The notes under the pieces: model-generated
The model's input: the letters and a program-made list of their open reading frames with translations, nothing else
Told to the model about the DNA's origin: nothing
Databases searched by the model: none
Source of the DNA: Lentinula raphanica
Lineage: Eukaryota; Basidiomycota; Agaricomycetes; Agaricales; Omphalotaceae
Direction of reading: 5' to 3'
Assembly: GCA_027919835.1 (NCBI GenBank)
Contig: JANVFP010000018.1
Span: 310,001 to 374,000 of the forward strand
Length of the DNA stretch: 64,000 nucleotides
In this document: positions 21,416 to 32,011 of the stretch, in pieces
How positions within the stretch are numbered: position 1 is the stretch's first letter
Layout of the letters: every line of letters starts with the position of its first letter
Made by a program: the position numbers and the translations under genes

Positions 21416-24400
21416 ATGAGCTCCGATGGATACTTTGACGACGACGTTGATGACCATACTCTCGAACAACTCAACGCAATTGAGGCCCAATACCAGCAAT
21501 CGACTGAGCAACGAGTCAGTGCCAGAGCCCCTTCTCCAATCAAGATATCGGATAGCTCAGACTATGGCGAATCTTTCGAGCTTGATGATGATGCGCTCGA
21601 CGCTCTCAAAGAAATAGAGGAGAATAACTATCAACCACAAAGACAAGCCGCATCTTCCTTTACAAGAACGTCGTCTAAAGGCACTGTGCAAACCACCCTA
21701 ACTGGAGAAGTTCTTCCTGCAGAAACATCGAGGCGTAGATCCAACACTCATGCACAAAGGCTCAAGAGCAAACAAGAGCCTCGGAAAACAAAGCAATGGG
21801 ATCATACTGCTTTCGCCAAGACCGGAGTCAAGAGCGGCAAGGCGAAGGGAAAGGGAAAGAGAAAACAAAATGACGAGGATGGGGAAGAAGAAGGGGAGCA
21901 GTTTGAGTTCGAACAGTTTCCTGCACCTTTTATATCTCGTGAGCACAGTCACTTATTGTATCGTTGCTTCGAGCTCTAAATTTCACTGAACTCATATTAT
22001 GACAGTTGGGTGAGTGAAAACCACACGCTATTGGAAACAACCTTAATCTTCGAATTTCCCCTGTTCGATTCGCCAGCCCAGTAGGTTCCCAAATCCGAAT
22101 TTATCATGCTTGTGTCTCATACATACCGTCAGCCTCCTCCCATGAAAATCCAGCCCGACCTTCTGGAAGCTAAGCACTGGATTTATCCTCTCAACCGACC
22201 AAAGCGTGACTATCAATTCGAGATCGTTCAAAAGAGTCTCTTCGAGAACACGATCGTTGCTCTACCTACTGGAACAGGAAAGACTTTCATTGCTGGAGTC
22301 ATCATGCTGAACTGTCAGTAATGCAACCGGATAGCTGTCAATCCTGCTCATCCATGTGCTCTTTACACAGACTATCGATGGTTTCCGGAAGGAAAAGTAG
22401 TCTTTGTTGCTCCGACAAAACCACTTGTGGCGCAGCAAATCGATGCTTGTCATGAAGCTTGTGGTATTCCTGGAACTGATGCAATCGAGATGACCGGTGA
22501 GATCAATAAAGCAACGAGAAATCGATATGTGAGCGGCGTTGCATTCATCTTCTCCATCACCGCTGATCTCCTTGAGCACAGTGGGGACGGAAGCGTGTAT
22601 TTTATATGACACCTCAAACCCTTATCAACGATCTACAATCAGAGAACTGCGATGCCCGGGATATTGTGCTCATAGTCGTAGGCAAGTTGGTATATTGTAC
22701 ATCATCAGCCTAATGTATTCATTGGGTTCCAGACGAGGCTCATCGTGCTACGGGAGATTACGCTTATAATCAAGTCATCCGTTACATGATGGCGAAGAAC
22801 CCTCACTTTCGAGTGCTGGCTCTCACAGCTACTCCTGGCGGTAATAAAGAAGCGGTCCAAACGCTCATTGACGGATTGCACATCAGCCGTATAGAAATCA
22901 AAGCCGAACGAGAGTTGACACGGTACAACAATGCCAAGGTGTGTGTATCTTCGACCCAAGTTTAATATCGTCGAACCACTGACATCTGCCCCGGTGAATG
23001 TGAATAGAAAATCGAACAACATATTATCTCGATGACGCCGGAGATTCGGAAACTCATGGATCTCTTCCTTAAAGTGATGGACGTACGTTGACTCGATTGG
23101 TGCAGGACGTTACATCTCACTGATCAGTATATCAGTTTTTCGTCAAGCCCGTTGCAAATATCTTACCGGGTTCATCCAATCTATTACGGATGCATTCTTA
23201 TGCTCCCACTGCTCGTGCACTGTCTTTGAATCAGGGCCAACGTCATCTATGTGGTTCTCTTTACACTCTGTCTTCATTTTCCCGATGGTTAGGTTACCTG
23301 GTACGTCGTTGCTCACAATTCGGCTTTCGGACTGTATCATTCATCTTTCTCTGCCACTCAGATGGAAGGTACTACCAAGATGTGCTACGATGCACTGGAA
23401 GCGTATGTCCGTGGTCCTGAAAGTACAGAAGGAATGAAACCCTCCGAGAAAGCAAATGCCACCAAAGCCAAAAAGGTACACACAAACCCACTCTTCATAA
23501 ACCTCATGAACGAGTTCCGCGCTCAAAACGCGAGGGGATTCAGTATACATCCCAAGATGGAGAAGATGAGGAATATAATTGTGCAGCATTTTGGAGCACG
23601 AATGAGTGAAGAAGGTGATCCGGAAAGTGGGGAAGGGGCAACAAAGGCGATGGTGTTTGTCACCCATCGTGCCGCGGTAGATGAGATTGTGGAAATGTTG
23701 AGCAGGGAGAAGCCTCTCATCCGGGCTACGCCTTTCGTTGGTCAAGGTACTGACAAAAATGGGAAGAAGGGCATGTCGCAGCGCGAACAGTTAGAGGTGG
23801 GAATACGATTTGTTGCGTGGTATTTGCAAAGACAATTGATCCTCGCTCGATTTCAGATAATCAAAAGGTTCAAAGATAACGAGTTCAACGTCCTCGTGGC
23901 GACCTCCATTGGTGAGGAAGGATTAGATATCGGCGAAGTTGATTTAGCAGTTTGTTATGATACGCAGAAAACTCCAATTCGTATGGTACGTCAGTTCAAA
24001 AATAATCCGAAAACACAAATGTAGATGATGTTTTCAGCTTCAAAGACTCGGCCGGACAGGACGAAAACGGTCTGGCCATGTACACGTCCTTCTCGCTGAC
24101 GGGCGCGAGGAGCTCAATTTCGATAAAGCCCAATCCAGTTACGAAGATGTCCAAGCCTCGATCATCTACGGGTCGCATCTGGAATTCTATGCAGACGTTG
24201 AACGGTTACTCCCGGACAGCGTTCAACCACAGTGCTTGGAGAAAGAAATGGAAATAATCCCGTACGTACGCGAGGAAGCGTTCAAGAAACGTAGCAAGGG
24301 TGATCACTCTCCCAAGAAGACTGTGAAACGCAAGAGGAACGACGATATAGGGAGGAACATACCTCAAGGAGCCAGCACGGGCTTCGTTAGCGTCGCGGAT

Positions 24401-26124
24401 CTGCTAGTCAAAGAAAAGGGTGGCAAGAAGGCTAAGAAGATTCGCGAGTCCAAGAATTTCGAGGCTCTGGGTGAGGACGATGACGATGATCTGGAGCTTG
24501 CATCTGGTATTCTGGTTCCACCTGCGGCTCTTAAGAAATCGAAATCCGCTGGTCCTCAACCCAAGGCCGGTCCCAGCGTACTACGTAAAGCGAAGACGCT
24601 TGATTATGATCAACCCAAAACGAAGCGGAAAGGGAAAGGGAAGGGCAAGGAGAAGGAGAAGGAGAAGTCATTCAAGCCATCGGAAAGGACGATGAGTCAT
24701 TCGCAAGCAAAAGGATCTGATGATTCGGATGACATGGAGGTTGATGAGGGTTTTCTTCCGCCCACAACGAGTAGAGGTCGTACGACTGTGAAATCATCTC
24801 CTCTCAGAGGCTCTTCTGAGCAAGCAATTCTCGACGGAGGTGGTGAGGTTATTGACCTGACTGATTCTGATGGTGAAATGTCCGGTAGGAACTTTTCATA
24901 TCTCACCAGCGATATTCTTCCGGCTGACTTCATTTTGGTTCAGATTTCGAGCAGCCTTTTGAACCGCCATCGAGATCAAGTCGATCACCTACGAAGACTC
25001 CCTCTGCGCCCAAAGCACAAAATCTTGCATGGTTACTTGAAGATGAGGAGGAAGATGCGCAGCTCGATTTTGATATCTTGAATTCATCTCCTGTCGTCGA
25101 ACGAAGCCGGCGATCTCCAGACCAGCACAACTCTATCATAGATCTTGATGACGATGACGATGACTTACCGACTGGAAGGGCTCGCAGCCCATCCTCTGAC
25201 AGAATGTTGGTTGACGATCTTATGGATTTTGACGAGCATAACCTTGCTTCCTCTTTGTCGTCTGGCTCCAACCCTAACGCGTCGTCAAACAAAAGCTTTG
25301 TGGCTGGTTCGACGAACCCCAATGTACATGCGCTCTCTCCACCTCCACCTTCACAGATACGGAACGAAGGGTGGTTCTCGAATCGCCAGGAAGTAATTGA
25401 ACACTCCGCATCCATTGAAGCGAAATCCAAACCATTCAAGACTCGCCGAGGCGATATGCCACCTCCTGATCTCCCTACGCGGTTCCATTCCTCCATCGAT
25501 GCTTCACCCCAAGCTCCTGATCCTTCTTTCGCTATACGACCTGCAGGGAAGAAACGTGCAGCGGCGGTAGCATTCGCTGATTCCTCTCCCTCAATTGGTA
25601 CAAGTCCGGTCCAAGTCCGTCGACGTTTACATCGCCGGCCAGATTCGTCCGAGTCGGAAATAATGCCTCCTCCTTTATTACCTCCGACCAAACGCTCTCG
25701 CAAGGAAGACAAGCATAGAAAGCGACAGCGCATCCTCGCAAAGGATAACCCTCTTTACGACTATGCTGCAGTACACTCAGGGGACGAAGTCAGCGAAGGG
25801 TCGTCTGGAAGCGAAGAAGTCGAGAGCGAGTCGGATCGGTTGTTTTTGGAAGAGCTACCGGAGACGCAAGCATCGCCTTCTTATAACCAGAGTTTGGTCT
25901 ACCGCCAGTCTCTATTGACACAGGGTCCTAACGGTGGACCTTCGTTTGCGAACAAACCAATGCGAAAGGGTCGCTTTGGACGTCAGTCATTGAATACTCA
26001 GAATAGCAATCAAAGGAGGCCTGGCGTTTCTAGTTCACCCACGAGAGATGAGGAGGAGCCAGATACGTACGAGTTTGGTAGTTTTGTAGTAGACGACGAT
26101 GCAGATATATCCTATGAGATGTAA
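21416..26124 (+). CDS. MPH1: FANCM/Mph1-type DNA helicase
   Basis: SF2 3'-5' DNA translocase that remodels forks and dissociates D-loops. Exons 21416-21938, 22006-22009, 22077-22080, 22133-22313, 22371-22528, 22582-22681, 22733-22938, 23008-23082, 23136-23300, 23362-23796, 23857-23985, 24038-24884, 24944-26124; 1335 aa. Helicase motifs: [20 protein letters not shown], Walker [34 protein letters not shown] (DEAH split by an intron), [49 protein letters not shown]. The insert domain typical of FANCM/Hef lies between lobes; the last 500 residues are acidic, Lys-rich and unconserved. The intron at 22682-22732 is GC-AG. Two adjacent 4-nt exons (22006-22009, 22077-22080) are required to keep frame and are the least certain part. 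Confidence 0.92.
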
Positions 26125-26153
26125 AAAATACAATCGTGTTTGACCGGAGCAAC

Positions 26154-26158
26154 AAAAA
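26154..26158 (-). terminator. Pol III terminator of the tRNA gene
   Basis: Five thymines on the minus strand, 22 nt past the tRNA discriminator base, the standard RNA polymerase III stop. Confidence 0.6.
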
Positions 26159-26180
26159 GGCACGCATACGTAAGGCAAAT

Positions 26181-26269
26181 AGCCCACCGCGAGGGTCGAA
26201 CTCGCAGCCTTCAGATACCTGCCTAGTTTGGTAAGAGTCTGACGCTCTATCCGATTGAGCTAGGCGGGC
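26181..26269 (-). tRNA. tRNA-Lys(CTT) with a 15-nt intron
   Basis: On the minus strand the acceptor stem GCCCGCC pairs with GGTGGGC (one G-U); the D stem is GCTC/GAGC; the anticodon stem TCAGA/TCTGA encloses loop CTCTTA; the T arm is GCGAG-TTCGACC-CTCGC; the discriminator is T. The intron lies at the canonical place after base 37, about CCAAACTAGGCAGGT. Anticodon CTT indicates lysine. It runs head-to-head with the protease gene, whose ATG is 14 bp away. Confidence 0.93.
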
Positions 26270-26283
26270 CGTACGATTGGAGA

Positions 26284-27507
26284 ATGACTTTCTGGATACA
26301 TCTTCCATCATCGATGCTTAGAAGTCGTCTTCTGTATCAGCGATGCACAAGGCAATATGCTACTCTCTCTCAGTCTTTGGTCAACCTGGGAGGACCTCCG
26401 CCTGAACCACCTGCCACAGAGCTTTTCCATTGTCCTCTATCACCGTTAGACCGACAATTGCTCAATGCTCTTTCTTCCACAAAAAAGTTCCCATCCCTCA
26501 GCCAACTTGTTCACAAATATCTAAACAACTCTGGTGACGTTCTTCCCAGCTCTCTCCTATACGAGTCCCGTCCGTCCGCTTCACGGAAAGTCAATCGAGA
26601 ACCAGCTACCACTGATAGCTCAGATGTGATGCTCATCGCGCATTGTGTACAAATTGGGGAGGAGCATAAGGTCACAGTTGCGTCAGGTTTCGCGTTGGAG
26701 GCGCCATACGAACGCGAGGGCGAGTCTCTGATTCTCACTTGTGCACATACACTTGAAGAGGCAGGTTGACATCACCTCTTATGTGAGAACGTACATCTCA
26801 AGCAAACACAGATCCGTCGTTCTCCTCTCCTACTAAGAGAGCGCAATGAGAGCAATGCACGCAATTCACCATCGACTACTACCGAACGCGTCAACTCTGG
26901 CTCTTTCGTCGTGTACAGTGACGGATCTATGTATCCCGTCACAGATATCGTCTCTTCACTTCCTCGATCCGACTTGATGATTATAAGCTGTCCAAAGCCT
27001 CCCGTAGCCACACTTCCTGTCTCTCCCTACCCAGTTCATGCAGGAACCCCGATCTTGGGTCATTTCGTGTCGCATGAATGCCCAGAAGAACCCGGCTGGA
27101 CCCCGTGGGTTGGCGATACATGGTCCAAATGGGTACAAGGGACTGTGCTGGGCTATCGTGACTTTGCAGGACGAGAAACACAGGTGAATCATTTTTCATT
27201 GCTAGTTTCAAAGACTTTACTCAAGCTGAATTGGCTAGCCGGGAACATATGACGCACTCTCTCATCTCCTGTTCTCACCTCTACCTACCGCTGGATCCAG
27301 TGGAGGTCCCATCATTGACGCAGAGACTGGTGCAGTTATTGGTGTCATGCTAGGAACGAGGATGGATAATCGTGTAGAAGGTTCCAGAGGATGGGGAGTC
27401 CCATCGGAGACTATTTTCGAGGTAAGTTTTGCTATATATTCAGAGAATATCTACTCAAGTTTGCCTCGTAGATGTTTAGCCTTCCAGGACTAGAAGGCAA
27501 GAAATAA
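26284..27507 (+). CDS. Trypsin-like serine protease, probably mitochondrial
   Basis: Exons 26284-26760, 26812-27183, 27239-27421, 27472-27507; 355 aa. The sequence after a second in-frame ATG at 26314 (MLRSRLLYQRCTRQYATLSQ) has the Arg/Ser/Leu composition of a mitochondrial presequence, so 26314 is an equally good start. A trypsin-fold triad can be proposed: His in LILTCAHTLEE, Asp in SLPRSDLMIISC, Ser in TAGSSGGPIIDAETG. No PDZ domain is visible, unlike HtrA/Nma111. The first intron needs a GC donor (GAG followed by GCAGGT at 26761), because no GT donor keeps phase. The specific substrate is unknown. The gene starts inside the 5' flank of the tRNA-Lys gene and is convergent with the flavoenzyme, with 90 bp between stops. 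Confidence 0.82.
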
Positions 27508-27597
27508 TCTTTGCAAATGTTAGATCGCCTATCACAGTCTATGTAGTACACGGCTAGACTCATGTTTCCTGTTGACTCGCTGTGCTAACCAATATAT

Positions 27598-29420
27598 TCA
27601 GTACTCTCCTTCGTCTGAAACAGCCGAATCATGATTCCATCCGGGAAGGTCTGCGAGATCCTTCGCAGGCGCTGCCCGTCTGGACTTTCGCGCATCTCCT
27701 GAGCCAGGACGCCATCGCCACGCTTCTCGCATGTCCTCTTGCAGTGTCCCTTCTAATAACTCCACAACGTGTTTACCGATCTAGTAAGATGATGAAGAAT
27801 CAGCATGGAGAGACCTCGACAAAGAAGTGAAGAACGTTACGATCGGCAGGAGCTTGAATGAGTGTCTTTTATGATCTGGAGTGAGAAAGCTACTACGCCG
27901 AACGTCACAAAGCAGCTACTTACCCGCTATCACCTGTGGCCACAAAGCAGCCCTAGCGAAACATACAGTCTAGGTATTTTCATCAAAACGAAAAAATCCA
28001 ACTCCAAGTATGTACCTTCCACTTTGGATGCTCGCAGATGAGCAGATTCGCATCTGCCGTATCCGCACACCAGCACAATGCTCGATTGAACAGCTCCTTA
28101 TTCTTGAACTTTGGCAAGAAAACATCGATAGCCTTGCGTATGGTGATCTCGGATGCGTCAGGATAAGTGTCTGTCGGATGACGAGCATGAGACCTTGGGA
28201 CGGACACCAGTTTTGGTTCTTGAGCACCGAATGGTTGATGCATCTTGTATCGAGTAAATCCAGGGAATTCATCGCAGACTTTGATGATTCCGTCTCTGGT
28301 ACATGATTATGCATTCATGATCAAGGAATAAGCAGGGTAGCGAAGATACTCACTCGTTAGGCTCGAAGAAAAACCCTATATCCTCATTATAGACCACCGG
28401 ACAACCAGCATATGCTTCAGCCTCCTTAGGCGTCAGCTGGATATGTGCATATACCCAGGCTTTGGCGCAGCATTGGTCCTCAAGGTCAACGAGTGAGGGA
28501 GTCCATGCACCTGATGCCAGGATAACTCTGTCAGCTAGATATCTAGTGCCGTCCTTCGTCACAGCACCCAGACAGGTCTTTCCGTCGTCAGACAGGATGA
28601 GGCTTTGAAACGTTCCAGAGCTGTATAAACATGAGATATGGGCAATTTCTCGTGAGAATCTGTGCGATGTGTACATAGGAAGAGACAGACTTACTCTCCG
28701 AAAGAGAATCGAACGCCGTGTCGGACGAGTTCTTTGCCCACCGAATCAATAGCTTTGGCTGCACTGAGCCAACCTCCTCGTTCGAAGAATATTCCTTGCC
28801 ATCCCTTCGTGTAAGGAACGTTACTACTTACAGAAATCTGTTATTTTCGCACTCTGGACTCACTCTGATATCTGAACCCAGTGCCAACTGAGGCACACGT
28901 TGGATAATCTGGGCCTCTGTGTCTAGCCATTCCACGGTATGTCCAAGCCCGGCAGCTTGTAGCTTCGCAACCGTCTCTTTAAGATCATCAATACCTTCTG
29001 GAGAGCCACAGCAGTCTAGCTGTTCCGTTCGAAAGAGATATGAGCATTGAGCCAAGATCACCAGTCCGTACTTACTCGCCCAGAACGATGATAATATGGA
29101 GAGAAGGTCGGATCATTTGACCTAGTATTAAAGTTGAGCATACACCTTTTTATTCAACAAACACGATAAGCATGCCATGCATCTTCCGCCTCGATACCAA
29201 GCTGTCGGTCCACAGGATTTCTCAGACTGGTGCCCATTATCTTGTTCAAATCATTTCCAGCGCTCTGAGCACTAGGGATAGGATAAACATCAAGGACTCG
29301 GATGTCCTTGTATCCTTTACGTGCTAGATGCAAGGCTGTAGAAGAACCGATAGTCCCACCGCCTCCGAAGATGAGGATAACAGAATTCTTGTCAAGGAGC
29401 ATTCGGAAGAGACGCGGCAT
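27598..29420 (-). CDS. FAD-dependent amine oxidase, FAOX/saccharopine-oxidase type
   Basis: Exons 29176-29420, 29076-29121, 28864-29019, 28695-28804, 28354-28620, 28016-28295, 27924-27952, 27841-27865, 27598-27780 (minus); 446 aa, typical for fructosyl amino acid oxidases. The N-terminal dinucleotide fold is VILIFGGGGTIGSSTALHLA; then SNDPTFSPYYHRSG, GWQGIFFERGGWLSAAKAI, DRVILASGAWTPSLVDL, and the C-terminal GCFVATGDSGHSFKLLPIIG, the family's flavin-contacting GDSG-H-x-FK motif. Substrate could be a fructosyl amino acid, saccharopine or N-methyl amino acid; the sequence alone does not decide. The first intron (donor GCATGC at 29175) appears GC-AG, since W followed by SNDP is needed to match the family. 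The last exon is antisense to a coding-like open frame that is not a gene. Confidence 0.87.
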
Positions 29421-29566
29421 GCGCTCTGGGATTTTCTGGGATTCTCCGGTCCCCGGAAAAACTCATTTACGCCAGCCAATCGCATTATTGCGCCGAGAAG
29501 CTTACGAAATCGGTCCGCAGATATGCCTCAATTCATTTTTCGTCACTGCTGCCGCCTCAGTCAGCC

Positions 29567-29574
29567 TATAAAAG
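29567..29574 (+). promoter_or_regulatory. TATA box (TATAAAAG)
   Basis: Perfect TATA consensus followed 20-100 nt downstream by a CT-rich block. The transcript it would drive was not identified. Confidence 0.5.
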
Positions 29575-30630
29575 GCTGCGCTCTCGTAAGTATGTTTGTT
29601 TTTTTCTTCGTGCCTTTCTTTTTCCCCCTTCCTCCCTTCCCCTCCTCTCCCTTCTCTTCTCTACGTTTTCCACTACACTTTAGCAAGAACTCTTGGTAAT
29701 ATTTTCAACACTCACATGCAATAATTGTCAAGCTATCGAGCCAAGTTCGTGATCCTGGATGCTGTTTTTTCGTTTTTTTTTTCAGTTTTTCTCTTTCTTT
29801 CTATCGTGCGTATCCAACACCCTGTGCTCTACAGACTCGTTTACTCATAGTCTAGCTCTGTCCAGGCCTCACAAAGGTCTTTGATACATCGTCGACGTAT
29901 CAATCCTCAAAACAACTGGCATCATTCACAATGTCCTTTCTCTTCCCTTCACCGTTGCTTCCATCATTGCAGCCACTACCCTTTCCGCTCGGCCCTATCT
30001 CCGACCTCCCTAATCCCATTCTTCCCGATGACCGTTGTCACCTGCTCATTCTTTGTCCTATGAAATTCGTTCTTATTCCCATTAGGACGTCCTCTAGTCG
30101 CCCTCGTCCCTGCCACCAACATCATCCTTCGTCTCATGTTCATCTTCACACGTTCACCATTAAGGCAGGAATTCCCGAGTGAGGCACCTTGCTCGGGAAC
30201 TTTTCTATCGTACTCGGGGATGGACATATGGATCCCCCTCGTCGTCAACTTACCTTGTCACCTCGCACGGCTATGAATATCGATCCGATATCGTGGAATT
30301 CTTTCCTTCTACCAGCGTTTTCTGATGTCCTGTGGTTACAATTGGCAAAAGCTCTCAAATGTTCCGGGCTGGCAAGATCGGCGTCCGACATTCAATACGC
30401 GGTTCTCTCAGGTTTTCTTGTCTTCTGAGTCCTCAAACTCAAACTCATACTTTGAACGTCGATTATTACATGTTATACGCAGGAACGTCTTCTGGATTTC
30501 CTGCATCCGTGTAAGGAAGGGGACCTTTATTTGGTTTACTATACGCTCCAAGAGAAACTATTGGCACAATACAGCTTTGGTTCCGTTCTTGTCAGAATAG
30601 CCACATGTGATGTAATGTCGCTTTTTGAAA

Positions 30631-30637
30631 TATATAA
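30631..30637 (+). promoter_or_regulatory. TATA box of the metallothionein gene
   Basis: TATATAA, 95 bp upstream of the metallothionein start codon, at the usual distance for a short leader. Confidence 0.6.
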
Positions 30638-30731
30638 ACTCTCTCGTTGTCTTTGGTGCCTCTCCCAGAAACACCCACTGTCTAAGGAAAAACAGAACTT
30701 GAAAACTAACGAATCGCTTCTATTAACCATC

Positions 30732-30948
30732 ATGATCGCTGTGAGCTTCTTTTCGTCTATTTGCAAGTGACTACAGCTAATCCCATACCCTGTAGACTGA
30801 AATCACCTTTGTGTCTGAGCATTGTGGAAGCCAGACTTGCAACTGCGGGGCATCGTGAGTCTTATCGACCAACGTTCGGACGACACTTGACTGAAAATTT
30901 TTTCCTATCTTCAGCTGCACCTGCCAGCCCGGCGATTGCAAATGCTAA
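30732..30948 (+). CDS. Metallothionein, 33 aa, three exons
   Basis: Cytosolic metal-thiolate peptide, probably for Cu(I). Exons 30732-30740 (9 nt), 30796-30854, 30915-30948. The peptide starts MIATEITFVSEHC and carries seven cysteines at residues 13, 18, 20, 24, 26, 31 and 33, spaced C-X4-C-X-C-X3-C-X-C-X4-C-X-C, ending in CKC and a TAA stop. This is the spacing of basidiomycete copper metallothioneins such as those of Hebeloma. Both introns are GT-AG (GTGAGC and GTGAGT donors), and phases join exactly. No aromatic residue follows the first Cys. A TATA box lies 95 bp upstream. It is too short for standard open-frame detection. Induction by copper is expected from the family, not shown here. 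Confidence 0.85.
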
Positions 30949-31432
30949 ACGTATCGCGTTCTCTACGACCCCACTCAAGTCCCTTCCGTCGTGGCGCTCG
31001 TTCTCAGCGGCCACGGATGCCTGTCGTAGAAGATATGTGCATGATTTGAACAGTGTTTACTGAAATATATTTTGGTTGTATCTGAGAGCTCGAATCGACA
31101 ACTCTGTTGGACGAGTCGTCGAGACTCCGTCGCGGTGTGATGCGGTTGTTATCGTGAGCTCAGTGTTCAGTGTGAAGACAGTGAGGCATAAACAGTATCA
31201 GCTTTACAGATCAGTCAGTTCATGACTCCTTGCTCGAAGAGTCAAGTCACTTGTGGATTTCGACGCTCGCGCTAAACGTCTGTCTGACTCTTAAGACATG
31301 CGTTCGGCCGCAGCGGTCGAGGATGGCGCATTGGTCTGGAGTGAATGAACCGCAACGCCTCGCATTGGAGAATTAATTTGTTAAGTGAGGCAACTCACAA
31401 TTGCCTCTTGCCAAGCGGCCTTATCATTCTGA

Positions 31433-31730
31433 CCTCATGCATCGGGGGACTAAAGGGAACTCGAGGCCTGTCGAGGCATCATGGAGGCATCACAAAAGAT
31501 TAAGGATCAGTATACAGATGAGGGCTTTAACAACTTGCTGTGTAGTAGAATCAATGCGGTCCATGCTTCATCGTCTGAGTTGACGAATACCTCATGCATC
31601 GGGGGACTAAAGGGGAGTCGAGGCATCATGGAAGCATCACGAAAGATCAGGAATCAGTATACAGATGAGGGCTTTAACAACTTGCTGTGTAGAATCATTG
31701 CGGTCCATGCTTTATCGTCGGAGTTGACGA
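31433..31730 (+). repeat. Tandem repeat, two copies of a ~150-bp unit
   Basis: Copy 1 spans about 31433-31587 and copy 2 about 31591-31730. Both start ATGCATCGGGGGACTAAAGG and share GTATACAGATGAGGGCTTTA, TTGCTGTGTAG and GCGGTCCATGCTT, ending GAGTTGACGAA. Differences are scattered substitutions and small indels. Nothing suggests a transposase or terminal repeats. Confidence 0.85.
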
Positions 31731-31886
31731 AGTATTCTGCATGACCCACTGGCACTTCCTCCGACCACTGCCCTCGAGCAGGTTCACCATTTGCGACAAC
31801 CTATATCAACTCGCGAAAGAATACATGAGCGGGTGAGGCAGCCTTGAACTGAGGCGAATCGAAATTAACTCTTGAGATACCAAGGC

Positions 31887-32011
31887 CTCATGCCACATGC
31901 ATCAGACCAGTCGGGACAGTCGGGACATCATCGAGGCAATCACGAAAGATTGGGAATCAGTACAGAAATAAATAACAGATGAGGGTTTTATAATTACCAG
32001 CTTGCTGTGTA
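31887..32011 (+). repeat. Third, decayed copy of the same repeat unit
   Basis: Shares GAGGCCTCATG-like start, ATCATCGAGGCAATCACGAAAGATTGGGAATCAGTA-type core (given here in short), ACAGATGAGGG and AGCTTGCTGTGTA in the same order, with inserted bases between blocks. Confidence 0.6.

Larger units (their letters stand above)
29421..30731. other. Gene-poor stretch with an unassigned promoter
   Basis: No gene could be assembled. A TATAAAAG box at 29567 is followed by a long CT-rich block (about 29595-29670) and a second T-rich block near 29765, resembling the promoter of a highly expressed fungal gene. Downstream open segments from the ATG at 29931 and near 30268 do not match anything recognised and do not join convincingly. 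Confidence 0.4.

Noticed and set aside
24930..25733. 267-codon open frame antisense to the MPH1 tail
   Set aside because: The sense strand is a continuous Mph1 exon; the antisense product is low-complexity Ser/Arg and lacks start context or introns.
27582..27830. 82-codon + strand frame with a hydrophobic segment, at first taken for a small membrane protein
   Set aside because: The minus strand here encodes the last exon of the flavoenzyme (IGKHVVELLEG, EAWRWRPGSGDARKS), which explains the sequence.
28826..28831. Possible 6-nt exon ATTTCT in the flavoenzyme, flanked by CAG and GTAAGT on the minus strand
   Set aside because: The upstream intron would be only 26 nt; a single 59-nt intron (28805-28863) keeps phase and gives the conserved GWQGIFF directly.
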